The position numbers and the translations under genes are program-made. Below are positions 26,290-35,600 of a stretch of 64,000 nt of DNA, piece by piece. The DNA comes from CAIRDP01 sp037138335 (lineage in GTDB: Bacteria; Bacteroidota; Bacteroidia; Bacteroidales; FEN-979): the NCBI GenBank assembly GCA_037138335.1, contig JBAXIO010000007.1, positions 62,001-126,000 of the forward strand. Reading direction: 5' to 3'. Each line of letters starts with the position of its first letter. Position 1 is the stretch's first letter. The notes under the pieces are model-generated. The model was not told the DNA's origin and searched no databases. It worked only from the letters and a program-made list of their open reading frames with translations.

Positions 26290-26428
26290 GTCTTCTTCCA
26301 TCCAGACTATAACTGTCGGTACCGTAGTTACAACGGTTCCCTCCGAAACCCGCGGATGATCCACATCCATGGATTCAGGAATCGCGGACTTTACCGCCGA
26401 TCGGGAATTTCACCCTGCCCTGAAGATT
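26290..26428 (-). promoter_or_regulatory. FMN riboswitch (RFN element)
   Basis: Read on the minus strand, the conserved RFN blocks follow in order: GGGCAGGGTGAAATTCCCGA, CGGCGGTAAAGTCCGCGA, and ACCGACAGTTATAGTCTGGATGG followed by AAGAAGA, all in family spacing. It senses FMN and controls ribD-ribE-ribBA-ribH through the terminator at 26206-26248. The gene-free stretch 26176-26653 holds this riboswitch, its terminator, a possible promoter at 26530 and the terminator of the T9SS gene at 26605; nothing else is visible in it. Confidence 0.95.
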
Positions 26429-26529
26429 TTATTATTAAAGAACAAAAATCGCTCTTCGGAACACCCCCTATTCCCATTCAATTGCTTTCTCAGTTAAGCG
26501 GGAAATGATTAAAAGGGATATTCAACATG

Positions 26530-26537
26530 CAAATATA
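26530..26537 (-). promoter_or_regulatory. Candidate -7 box for the rib operon
   Basis: The minus strand reads TATATTTG, matching TAnnTTTG, about 100 bases upstream of the riboswitch. No clear -33 box at 19-21 bases. Confidence 0.4.
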
Positions 26538-26604
26538 CGCTTATTTATCGATTGTGAAAAAATTCACAAATATTTTTTTTTATACAGGCTGAGCGGGTAA
26601 AAGA

Positions 26605-26638
26605 CTGAGGCTGCCTCTTAGGATTGAGGCAGCCTCAG
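26605..26638 (-). terminator. Intrinsic terminator of the T9SS gene
   Basis: A perfect 13-bp stem (CTGAGGCTGCCTC with GAGGCAGCCTCAG) has an 8-base loop, followed on the minus strand by TCTTTTACCC. It lies 16 bases past the stop of the gene at 26654, so it separates that gene from the rib operon. Confidence 0.8.
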
Positions 26639-26653
26639 CCGTAACGAACAAAT

Positions 26654-29005
26654 TTACTGTATTACGATCTTTTCAATTCTGCTCCGGGTATCGGTCTGTA
26701 CCTTCATGATATAACAGCCCTTTGCCAGGAATGAGAGGTCAAGATGGTACTGGAGGCTGTTACCTGCAGGCCTGAATGCCTGGTGGTAAACTGAATGCCC
26801 CTGGAGGTCGGTAACCACGACATCCGCAGACTCTTTCCCAAGATTGCTTATTTTCAGGTTAACTATCCCATTTGACGGGTTTGGCTGCACATTGATATTC
26901 AGATCACCGGTTAAAGGATCATTAATGCCTGTGCAGGGGTCAAACCTGATGTAAACGGTATCGACTACATTACCTTTACAAGGCAACATTGCGTGCACTG
27001 TGAGGTAAAGTTTTACGCCGTACTGCTTATCATCGGTCATGGGATGATATTGGGTTACCATATGGGTGGGATCGTCAAAATAACCGTCACCCATGGTCCC
27101 CCATAAATTCTGGTCATATCCGGTTCCGCTTCCATGAATGGTAAATACAGGAACGTAGTTGCAATATGTTGTATCGTTACCTGCAAAAGCCTGTGCGGAG
27201 GCCTGAACAGTCACATGGATTGAATCAATAATGGTTTTTGACCCATCATTAACGGCCACGATGAACGTACTGGAAACCGTTGGGTGGGCCCAGGGACTTT
27301 GTACGGTGGAAGTAAAGCCGGCCGGTCTCGAGGTCCATGAGTAGGTATAAGTTCCGCTTCCCCCGCTTGCCTGTATATTGAGATGAGTACTATCGTTGGC
27401 GCAAAGTACGATCGGATTTGCAATAACAGTTGCCATCAAACTATTTCCAATTGCAAAGGTTCCGATTCTTGAATACCATGCCCAGCTTGAGTTTGATGTT
27501 TTATAATATTCCTGTGTATACCAGAATTTTCCCGGATACTTTGGATCTGCACTCATGGAGCTGTAATCGCCCCACCTTGGCCTGCCTCCGACATTAGTTG
27601 TTTGGGATCCTCCTCCATCAACTATGGAACCTTCGGCAACAGTCATGCTGTTTAAAGGATCCGTTCCCTTCCTTCCGGTATAAAATACAGAAGGATAGCG
27701 GGTGGAGCTCGAAATTGAATAGCCTAAGGCAATATTGTTGAGAGAGTCGATAGCAATAGACCCCATCCAGCGGTTGTCATCGGTGGGAGAATATATACTC
27801 TCCTGGTAAATGGTCCAGTTTGCGGGATTGCTGCCGGTATTTCGAAGTTCCCACCAGAGTATGCCGGCATGTCCGTTTACGTTTACAGTAGAGTTGCAGA
27901 CCATGGACCAATGGTCGCTGAATTTCCTGAATGGGAGACGGAACATAATACGTCCGGGAATGGGATCCAGCTTATATGTTGTTCCCGGCTGGGGAATATC
28001 AGGAACCGCGCCATTATATGCAACAGGAAGCGATGTGAGGAGGGTGTAAGATGAATTTGCGGGAGTGGTCCAGTCAACATGGAACCCGTAAATGGTGATA
28101 TGACCATTATTAAGATAACTGAAAAAATTAGGCGTTCCCATGGGGGGATACACTCCGTCACAATCGGAAGGCAGCACAGCCCATGCTCCACCGTAGGAAT
28201 AGGGCAGGGAAGTATATTGCATGCTTGCAGGAAGCCCTGCATACATGGCTGCTTTATCAAAGCATGCAGCTCCTGTTCCGTCAGGATTGCCGGAGCCTGA
28301 AGCAAAATTGTTGCTGCTCATATAAATACCATCGGGCCATACAGCAAGCTTTGGATAATCAGGGAATACACTGAACTGAAATTGATAACGGTACCAGGAA
28401 CCCAGGGGGTCACCGGTTTGCGAAACAGCAACCATTTCAAAAAAGGGTGCGTTGCCACCGTTCGGTAACGAAAACTGACTGAAAATCCAGCGGTTTGCTA
28501 CCTCGTCATATAAAACAACAGCATCCCCGTTGTTACTGTTATTAGGCAGGCCGTTAAACATGCTGCTGTTGCTCAAAGGGCCGAGGAGCTTATTGCCGGC
28601 TTTATCATAAATTGAATAATGTAAATTTACAACCTGAAAGTAATGCTCAGGCCCTGCATCTCCCTGAACATCAGGAGGGGCAACCCCCTGAGTGTTGCTG
28701 TTGCCGTCAAAAGAAAGCAAAAGGCTGTCGGCAGCTGTGTTACCCATACGGTCCTGCACTTTAGTACCGGCACCGCTATTTTCATTAATAAAAATACCGG
28801 GAGGATATAGTATGTTTTTAACAACACCGTCCTTCCATGACATATCGGCTTTAGGCGGGACTGTTTTTAACATGTCCCTTAAAGGTGGTGACACATCAAA
28901 GTAAACACATTTCGAGACCTGTACTTTTGCAGCAGGCTCTTTCTGGGCCATAACAATTCCAATTGTAAGGCTGAAGAAAATTAAGAGTGTAATGATCTTT
29001 TTCAT
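26654..29005 (-). CDS. Large T9SS cargo protein, function unknown
   Basis: A signal peptide (residues 1-20) precedes a long domain with LLSFDGNSNTQGVAPPDVQGDAGPEHYFQVVNLHYSIYDKAG, DPLGSWYRYQF and DYPKLAVWPDGIYMSSN, a pattern seen in secreted Bacteroidota proteins with sialidase/propeller-like folds but no defined function. Ig/PKD-like segments follow (LCANDSTHLNIQASGGSGTYTYSW). The last 85 residues (INVQPNPSNGIVNLKISN, GKESADVVVTDLQGHSVYHQ, AKGCYIMKVQTDTRSRIEKIVI) are a T9SS sorting domain. At 783 residues it should be surface or secreted. No catalytic residues are assignable. Confidence 0.8.
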   Translation of the reverse strand: MKKIITLLIFFSLTIGIVMAQKEPAAKVQVSKCVYFDVSPPLRDMLKTVPPKADMSWKDGVVKNILYPPGIFINENSGAGTKVQDRMGNTAADSLLLSFDGNSNTQGVAPPDVQGDAGPEHYFQVVNLHYSIYDKAGNKLLGPLSNSSMFNGLPNNSNNGDAVVLYDEVANRWIFSQFSLPNGGNAPFFEMVAVSQTGDPLGSWYRYQFQFSVFPDYPKLAVWPDGIYMSSNNFASGSGNPDGTGAACFDKAAMYAGLPASMQYTSLPYSYGGAWAVLPSDCDGVYPPMGTPNFFSYLNNGHITIYGFHVDWTTPANSSYTLLTSLPVAYNGAVPDIPQPGTTYKLDPIPGRIMFRLPFRKFSDHWSMVCNSTVNVNGHAGILWWELRNTGSNPANWTIYQESIYSPTDDNRWMGSIAIDSLNNIALGYSISSSTRYPSVFYTGRKGTDPLNSMTVAEGSIVDGGGSQTTNVGGRPRWGDYSSMSADPKYPGKFWYTQEYYKTSNSSWAWYSRIGTFAIGNSLMATVIANPIVLCANDSTHLNIQASGGSGTYTYSWTSRPAGFTSTVQSPWAHPTVSSTFIVAVNDGSKTIIDSIHVTVQASAQAFAGNDTTYCNYVPVFTIHGSGTGYDQNLWGTMGDGYFDDPTHMVTQYHPMTDDKQYGVKLYLTVHAMLPCKGNVVDTVYIRFDPCTGINDPLTGDLNINVQPNPSNGIVNLKISNLGKESADVVVTDLQGHSVYHQAFRPAGNSLQYHLDLSFLAKGCYIMKVQTDTRSRIEKIVIQ

Positions 29006-29150
29006 AAAGTCTGTTATAATGACTTATTGATAATTTTATTTGTAACTATTTGCTTTATCATCTCAGACAGCAAAAGTAGTCGAAAGTTCAGTAAGTATGT
29101 ACAATTCAATCGGTTTTTTATATAATTTTAACTCCGCAAAAACGAAACGG

Positions 29151-29849
29151 ATGAATATTATAGTTACAGGAGCAGGAAAAGGCATTGGCTATGAGATAGT
29201 TAAAATCCTTTGCAAACACAAGCAAAATCACATCCTTGCTATTTCACGCAAGATGAATGATTTGAAAGACCTGGTGAGCGATTGCCATAAACAAACTCCT
29301 GATTCAAAGGTCACACCATACGAATTTGACCTGAACCAGTTTGATTTCTATCCCTTCATCGCACAAAGGATGGAAGCCATCCTTCATAAAATCGATATTA
29401 TCATTCATAATGCCGGCCGGCTTGTCAACAAACCGTTTTCAAAGATCCAGCAGGGGGACTTTGACGAGGTGTTTAATGTGAATGTCAAAGCCCCGTTCTT
29501 TTTTACCCAGGCGATGCTGCCTCTGATGAACAGGGGGGGCCATATTGTTATGATCAGCAGTATGGGCGGGGTTCAGGGAGCAAGGAAATTCGAAGGGCTT
29601 TCGGCATACAGTTCCAGCAAAGGAGCCCTTTCAATATTAAGTGAGTGTCTTGCAGGGGAGCTTTCAGAACAGGATATTTTTGTAAACTGCCTGGCTCTCG
29701 GCGGGGTTCAAACGAAAATGTTCGAAAAAGCATTCCCGGGCACCAAAGCTTCTCAATCGGCCCAGCAGATGGCTTCATTTATAGCCGATTTTGCGGTTAA
29801 CGGGCAGAAGTTTTTTAACGGGAAAGTGCTTGAAGTGGCAACTGCGTGA
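29151..29849 (+). CDS. Short-chain dehydrogenase/reductase
   Basis: Classical SDR: the cofactor motif TGAGKGIG near the N-terminus, NAG, MISSMGG with the catalytic serine, and YSSSKGAL with the Tyr-x3-Lys pair. Length is 232 residues from the ATG at 29151; the frame can be opened at 29097, but the resulting N-terminal 18 residues do not look like SDR sequence. Substrate unknown. The minus-strand hydF gene converges from the other side across a short 7-base repeat array. Confidence 0.85.
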   Translation: MNIIVTGAGKGIGYEIVKILCKHKQNHILAISRKMNDLKDLVSDCHKQTPDSKVTPYEFDLNQFDFYPFIAQRMEAILHKIDIIIHNAGRLVNKPFSKIQQGDFDEVFNVNVKAPFFFTQAMLPLMNRGGHIVMISSMGGVQGARKFEGLSAYSSSKGALSILSECLAGELSEQDIFVNCLALGGVQTKMFEKAFPGTKASQSAQQMASFIADFAVNGQKFFNGKVLEVATA

Positions 29850-29880
29850 ATGGGTACTGGGGACTATTCACTATTCACAA
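29847..29880. repeat. Short 7-base repeat array between convergent genes
   Basis: GGTACTGGGGAC on the left and TTCACTATTCAC on the right form a degenerate palindrome between the SDR stop and the hydF stop. Member of the dispersed repeat family. Confidence 0.6.
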
Positions 29881-31104
29881 ATAATCCCCCTTATCTCCTG
29901 TCTTCCCTGTGAAAGGCGCTATGGCACGATGATAAATGCCATGTACCCAGGCAATGGTCATGCCATAATTGCTCACCGGTATCCCGGCATCGATGGCCGG
30001 CTTCAGCCTGTTGAGCAGTTGTTTTCTTGTGATCATGCAGCCACCGCATTGAATTACCATGGCATAATCGGTTATGGGCCGGCTAACGGCACCCAGGCCT
30101 GAAACAACATCGAATGAGAGGTCCTTTCCCGTGAAATTGCTCAGCCATCTTGGAATCTTAACCCTGCCGATATCATCACAGGAAACATGATGCGTGCAGG
30201 ATTCCAGGATCAGTATCCGGTCACCTGGTTTCAGTTCGCCGAGTTTAGGCGTCCCCTTAAGGTAATTCTCGAAATCACCTTTCTGACGGGCTAAAACGAT
30301 ACTGAAACTGGTCAGTGGGATATCTTTTGGGATCGCGGCATCGGCCTTGGGAAAGACCTGGCTGTCGGTGATGGCAAGTACCGGTTTGGGGTACATCTTT
30401 TTCACATAGGCATCGGCTTCCCTTTCCTTGCAAACCACGCAGATGCCGTCATTATCAAGTACATCCCTGATCACCTGGACCTGGGGCAATATCATCCGCC
30501 CTTCAGGCGCTTCAATATCGATAGGGGTTATCAGAAGCACGGTATCGCCATAAGAGATCAGGTCCCCTACCAGGGGCCTCTTGGTAAAAGCCGTTTCCGG
30601 GATTGTTTCCCTTATAATGCGGATGAGTTCGTCCTGATTGCCGGGGTTCACCGAGGAAAAGTCAAGCAAGGGCATGTTATATCGTTCTTTAAGCACCCTT
30701 GCAAGGTTGGTATCCAGTTTTTCTTCGTCCGATTTATTATGGATGATGAAAAAAGGCAATCCTGCTTTCTGAAATTCCCTGATCAGTTTCTTTTCAATAT
30801 CGTCAAAAGTGTTGCCTGAAATCAGCAACAGGGCCAGGTCGACCTGGTCAAGGGCTTCCTTTGTTTTAACAATACGCTTTTCGCCGAGTTCGCCTGTATC
30901 ATCTGTTCCAGCGGTATCTATTAAGACAACAGGTCCCAACTGGGGTATCTCGATTGATTTTTTTACAGGGTCGGTGGTTGTTCCCGCAATGTCTGAAACA
31001 ATCGCAACTTCATGCCCGGCAAGCCGGTTTATCAGTGAGCTTTTCCCCACATTCCTTCGCCCGAATATACCGATATGGGGTTTGGTATCACGCCCTCGTT
31101 TCAT
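29875..31104 (-). CDS. hydF: [FeFe]-hydrogenase maturation GTPase HydF
   Basis: HydF is the scaffold that carries the di-iron subcluster to the hydrogenase HydA. The N-terminal GTPase domain has GRRNVGKSS (P-loop), TDPV switch and DTAGTDD (G3). The C-terminal Fe-S cluster domain has the CxH...CxxC set: CTHHVSCDD and QCGGCMITRKQ. The start was set to the ATG at 31104; a GTG at 31110 is possible. HydE, HydG and the hydrogenase are not in the window. Upstream on the same strand is an aspartase-like lyase, which is often found in hyd maturation clusters. It implies an anaerobic, H2-metabolising cell. Confidence 0.93.
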   Translation of the reverse strand: MKRGRDTKPHIGIFGRRNVGKSSLINRLAGHEVAIVSDIAGTTTDPVKKSIEIPQLGPVVLIDTAGTDDTGELGEKRIVKTKEALDQVDLALLLISGNTFDDIEKKLIREFQKAGLPFFIIHNKSDEEKLDTNLARVLKERYNMPLLDFSSVNPGNQDELIRIIRETIPETAFTKRPLVGDLISYGDTVLLITPIDIEAPEGRMILPQVQVIRDVLDNDGICVVCKEREADAYVKKMYPKPVLAITDSQVFPKADAAIPKDIPLTSFSIVLARQKGDFENYLKGTPKLGELKPGDRILILESCTHHVSCDDIGRVKIPRWLSNFTGKDLSFDVVSGLGAVSRPITDYAMVIQCGGCMITRKQLLNRLKPAIDAGIPVSNYGMTIAWVHGIYHRAIAPFTGKTGDKGDYL

Positions 31105-31123
31105 AATCACTTTCTTGTTTAAT

Positions 31124-31189
31124 CACCAGTCACTGTTCACTGTTTACTGTTCACTATTCACTATTCAATGTTCACCGTTCACTAATCCC
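31124..31189. repeat. 7-base repeat array between aspartase-like and hydF genes
   Basis: Eight or so TTCACTR-type units in one orientation (CAGTCACTGTTCACTGTTTACTG and so on), without a clear left half. It overlaps the last codons of the aspartase-like gene. Confidence 0.75.
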
Positions 31190-32615
31190 CGATAGTATAT
31201 CCCAACTGCAGCAGATTTTCAGGTTTGAGTAATTCCATCAGGCTTGCAGGGTCTATCAGTTTGAGCCTGTCGTTGGCTTCAATGACCGAAAGACGTTCTG
31301 CCTTCATCAGCCGGGCAATTTGGGAAGACTTATTGTACCCTATGACAGGCACAAGTGCCGTAGTTATTGAAGGGCTTTGCATCAACCGTTCCAAACTGGT
31401 TTCCCGGTTGATAACCAATCCTTCCAGCAGGTTACTCTTAATCGAACGGTTAACCGATATCAGCAGCTTAAGGCTGCTGATTATCGAATGGCCTATCAGT
31501 GGGATGTACGCATTTAATTCAAGGCATCCCTGTGCACAAAGCCCCGAAACCAGCTGGTCGTTTGCATATACCTGGTGCGCCGCACTGATTGCAAATTCGG
31601 GTATGACCGGGTTAACCTTACCGGGCATGATAGTACTGCCTGTCTGCCTTTCAGGGATACTAAGCAATGGCGATGGCCTGTTCATGTCAGAGGCCATCAG
31701 CCTGATATCGGAAACCATTTTTTCAAGATTCACTGCATGAGCTTTCAGAATTGCATGGACCTCGACAAAGGAGTCGAGGTTTGATGTGGCATCAGCCATG
31801 TTTTCACTTCTTGCGATAGGCAGGCTGGTAAGTTTCTGAAGGGCCGATACAACTTCCATGATGAAATACCGCGGCACGGCCAAACCTGTTCCCACTGCCC
31901 CCCCGCCAAGATTAACAAGTTTCAGGCGTTCAGAACATTTAGAGACCCTCCACCAGTCACGTGAAAGCGCTTCGCTGTATGTACTGAACAGCTTCCCGAA
32001 AGAAGAGGGAACTGCTTCCTGCATCTGGGTATAAGCTATTTTAAGCATGTTCCTGCTTCCTGTTTCAATATGCTCGCATACTTCCCTCGTCTCATTTATT
32101 GCTGACTCCAGTGAAATGAGTAATTTAATTATGCAAACCTTCAGGGAGGTGGGAATGACGTCATTGGTCGACTGGAAGATGTTGGCGTGCTCGAAGGGAT
32201 CTACAACAGAGTAATCCCCCGGTTTCCTGCCAAGTTTCAGCAGGCTTGCATTTGCTATGATCTCATTGGCATTCATATTGATGCTTGTGCCGGCTCCGCC
32301 TGATACAGCCGGGACGATCCAATGATGGAAATACAGTCCTTCGGCCACCTCGGAAGCAGAAAGGATAAGGGCTTTCAATACGTCATCTTCAATGATCCTG
32401 ATCTGTTTTTCAGGGTATTTCCTTTCCACCGCACGAAAGTACTCCTGGCAGGTCAGATAGCATGCTTTTTTAACAATGCCGATTGACTCATACCATTCCC
32501 GGTGAAAAGCGGTCTGGTCAGGAAAATTCTGACGTGCCCGGTATGAATGGATACCATACAACGCTTCTGACGGTATCTCCTTTTCTCCCAGAAAATCCTG
32601 TTCTTTTCTCATCAT
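31182..32615 (-). CDS. aspA: Aspartate ammonia-lyase-like enzyme
   Basis: Fumarase/aspartase superfamily: ALYGIHSYRA at the start, GGAGTSINMNANEIIAN, FQSTNDVIPTSLK and the flexible loop GSTIMPGKVNPVIPE carrying the catalytic serine region (here GST rather than the usual GSS). It would deaminate aspartate to fumarate and ammonia. The start was placed at 32615 (MMRKEQDFLGEKEIP), near the usual N-terminus; an ATG at 32636 gives seven more residues. It sits directly upstream of hydF, as seen in several hydrogenase-maturation loci, where its contribution is unclear. At 471-478 residues it is standard length. Confidence 0.85.
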   Translation of the reverse strand: MMRKEQDFLGEKEIPSEALYGIHSYRARQNFPDQTAFHREWYESIGIVKKACYLTCQEYFRAVERKYPEKQIRIIEDDVLKALILSASEVAEGLYFHHWIVPAVSGGAGTSINMNANEIIANASLLKLGRKPGDYSVVDPFEHANIFQSTNDVIPTSLKVCIIKLLISLESAINETREVCEHIETGSRNMLKIAYTQMQEAVPSSFGKLFSTYSEALSRDWWRVSKCSERLKLVNLGGGAVGTGLAVPRYFIMEVVSALQKLTSLPIARSENMADATSNLDSFVEVHAILKAHAVNLEKMVSDIRLMASDMNRPSPLLSIPERQTGSTIMPGKVNPVIPEFAISAAHQVYANDQLVSGLCAQGCLELNAYIPLIGHSIISSLKLLISVNRSIKSNLLEGLVINRETSLERLMQSPSITTALVPVIGYNKSSQIARLMKAERLSVIEANDRLKLIDPASLMELLKPENLLQLGYTIGD

Positions 32616-32655
32616 GGCGTTAGGGTTTTCATGCAATAATGAATGATTTTTTTCG

Positions 32656-32663
32656 TAATTTTA
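32656..32663 (+). promoter_or_regulatory. Candidate -7 box (TAATTTTA)
   Basis: A near-consensus TAnnTTTR box 26 bases before the TTG start of the giant surface protein. The same TAATTTTA occurs 59 bases ahead of the next giant gene at 37729-37736. Confidence 0.35.
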
Positions 32664-32688
32664 CAGAAATTCTTTCAAGGCTTCAAGG

Positions 32689-35600
32689 TTGAAACACATA
32701 TACTTTCTTTTTTTCCTGGTTTTTATTCCTTTACTTCTATCCGGACAAACCAATACAGATTTCTGGTTTGCTGCGCCTGAGGTCACTTCAGAACATGGGG
32801 ACCAGCCAATAATTTTAAGGCTTACTTCGTTTGGCCAGACTGCAAATGTAACGATTTCGGAGCCTGCAAATACAACCAATTTTCTGCCTATTACCATAAA
32901 CATACCGGCAAATTCGACCCGGTCCTATGACCTCACTTCACGCATAAACCAGGTGGAATGCAAGCCGGCCAATACGCCGCTTAATTTCGGGATACTCATT
33001 CATTCTGATGTTCCGCTCACTGTCTATTACGAAGAATCGAGCACCAATAATCCCGAACTGTTTACACTTAAAGGCAACAATGCCCTGGGCACATCATTTG
33101 TGATCCCTTCCCAGGATAACCTGAAAAATCATACGTACACCAGTCCTCCTGCCTACAACTCTTTTGATATTGTTGCCACTGAGGATGCTACAACGGTGAC
33201 TATTATACCAAAGAAACCGGTTGTGGGCCATGCGGCTGGAGTATCCTACCAGGTGATACTAAATAAAGGACAGACCTATTGTGCACAAGCCACCGGCTTC
33301 CTTGGAACCGACCACCTGATGGGGTCCACGGTAACTTCCAATAATCCTGTCGCCATTACGGTTAAAGATGATTCCGATGAAGATCCTTCTGCAAGTCATT
33401 GGGACCTGACCGGGGACCAGATTGTCCCTGTCAATATTGTCGGGACTGAATATATCGTGGTAAGGGGATATTCCAACAGCACCTTAAATGACTGGGTATA
33501 TATTACCGCGACGGCCGATAACACAAAGATTTATCTTAATGGCAGCGCAACCCCCGTTGCCACAATTAATTCAGGCGCCACCTATCATTACACCCTGCTT
33601 ACCACTGATCTTTCCTCTTTTATCCAGACCAGTCAGCCGGTGTATGTATTGCACCTAACGGGATACGGTGGTGAAGCAGGTACTGCACTCCTGCCCCCAA
33701 TGAATTGCACGGGATCATCCCAGGTTGCCTTTACACGCACCTCGGGCAATTCTTTTGAGCTGATCATCCTGACCAAAGCAGGAGCCCAGGGTTCATTCAC
33801 TCTTGACGGGAACTCAAGCCTTGTAACTGCCGGGATGTTTTCCCCTGTGAACGGAAATTCGGCTTTCTATTATGCGCGCATCGACTTTACATCAGCCCAG
33901 TTAGCAGTTGGTTCCCATATTCTTAAAAACTCCCAGGACATCTTTCACCTGGGCCTTATCCAGAGTTATGATGCGGGTTCCAACGGATGTGCTTACGGCT
34001 ATTTTTCAGATTTTGCCAGCCTGAACCTTGGCCCTGACGAGACCGTATGCCCCGGGACTTCAGTCACTTTTAATGCCGGGCCTGACCGGCAAAGCTATGA
34101 GTGGACCTATAACGGGAGTCCGTTTGCCAGTGGTGTCCAAACAATTACAGTCAGTAGTCCGGGATTATACGCAGTAACAGTGAATGACCATGGTTGTATC
34201 CTTACCGATGAAGTTCAGCTCAACAACTTCGCGTCTCCAAATCCTGTTATCAGCGGGCTCACCAGTTTCTGTACCGGTTCTTCACAGCAACTTAGCGTAA
34301 CGGGCACCTTTAGCTCCTATCTTTGGACAACAGGCGCCACTACACAGTCCATTACCGTCAGCACCAGTGGCACCTATGGTGTTTCGGTGACCGACAACAG
34401 GGGGTGCCAGGGTAGCACTTCGGTTGTGGTTACAGTGAATTCCCTCCCTTCGGTAAGCCTTGCCCAACCTTCCCCCGTCTGTATAAACGCACCTCCTTAT
34501 GCTCTTTCGGGAGGCAGCCCGGCGGGAGGGGTGTATTCCGGGCCCGGGGTAACTTCCGGCACGGGAGTTTTCAATCCATCTTCAGGCATTGGGCCCCACC
34601 TGATCACATACACTTATACCGATGGGAACGGGTGTACCAACTCAACTTCAAAAACGCTTACGGTCAATGACCTTCCATCGGTTCAGCTGGCAAACCAGCC
34701 TTCTGTTTGTATTACGGCTGCCCCGTTTCAGTTAAGCGGCGGAACCCCGGCAGGAGGTGCTTATTCAGGTCCCGGTGTCACTTCCTCAACCGGCATTTTC
34801 GATCCTTCTTCCGGGCTGGGGCCACACCTTATCACCTACACCTATACCAACGGGAACAACTGCATCAACTCGGCCTCTAAAACACTAACCGTTAATGATC
34901 TGCCAATAGTCAGCCTTTCAAATCAAATTCCTGTATGCATCTCGGCTGCCCCGTTTAATTTAACCGGCGGATCACCGGCCGGAGGTTATTATTCAGGTGC
35001 GGGGGTCAATTCCATTACCGGGGTTTTCTCTCCATCCTCGGGGGCAGGTACCCATCTTATAACCTATACCTATACTAACAGCAACGGATGTCTCAATACG
35101 GCTTCAAAATTCCTTATCGTTTTCTCTCTTCCGAATGTTCAACTGGCCAACCAACCTGATATTTGTATCACCTCCCCGCCTGTTCTGCTCACGGGAGGTA
35201 CCCCTTCGGGAGGTACCTATTCGGGGCCGGGTGTCAATTCCGCGACCGGTGTTTTCGATCCTTCTGTTGGAGCAGGCGTGTATCAGATCACCTATACATA
35301 TACTGATGGAAATAATTGTACAAACCTTGCCTTCAAAACACTTACCGTATATTCGCTTCCGCAGGTTCAGCTGTCGGACCAGCAGGGGACCTGTATCACA
35401 GCCCAGCCTTTTCCGCTGACAGGAGGGAGCCCTGCAGGAGGGACATATTCAGGTGTGGGGGTAAACTCTTCTACCGGATACTTCGACCCGTCAGCAGGAA
35501 CCGGAACTTATCTTATCACCTATACTTTTTCTGATGGGAACGGATGTTCCAACTCCACTTCAAAACCGCTGACAGTCCACTCTCTTCCGTTCGTTCAGAT

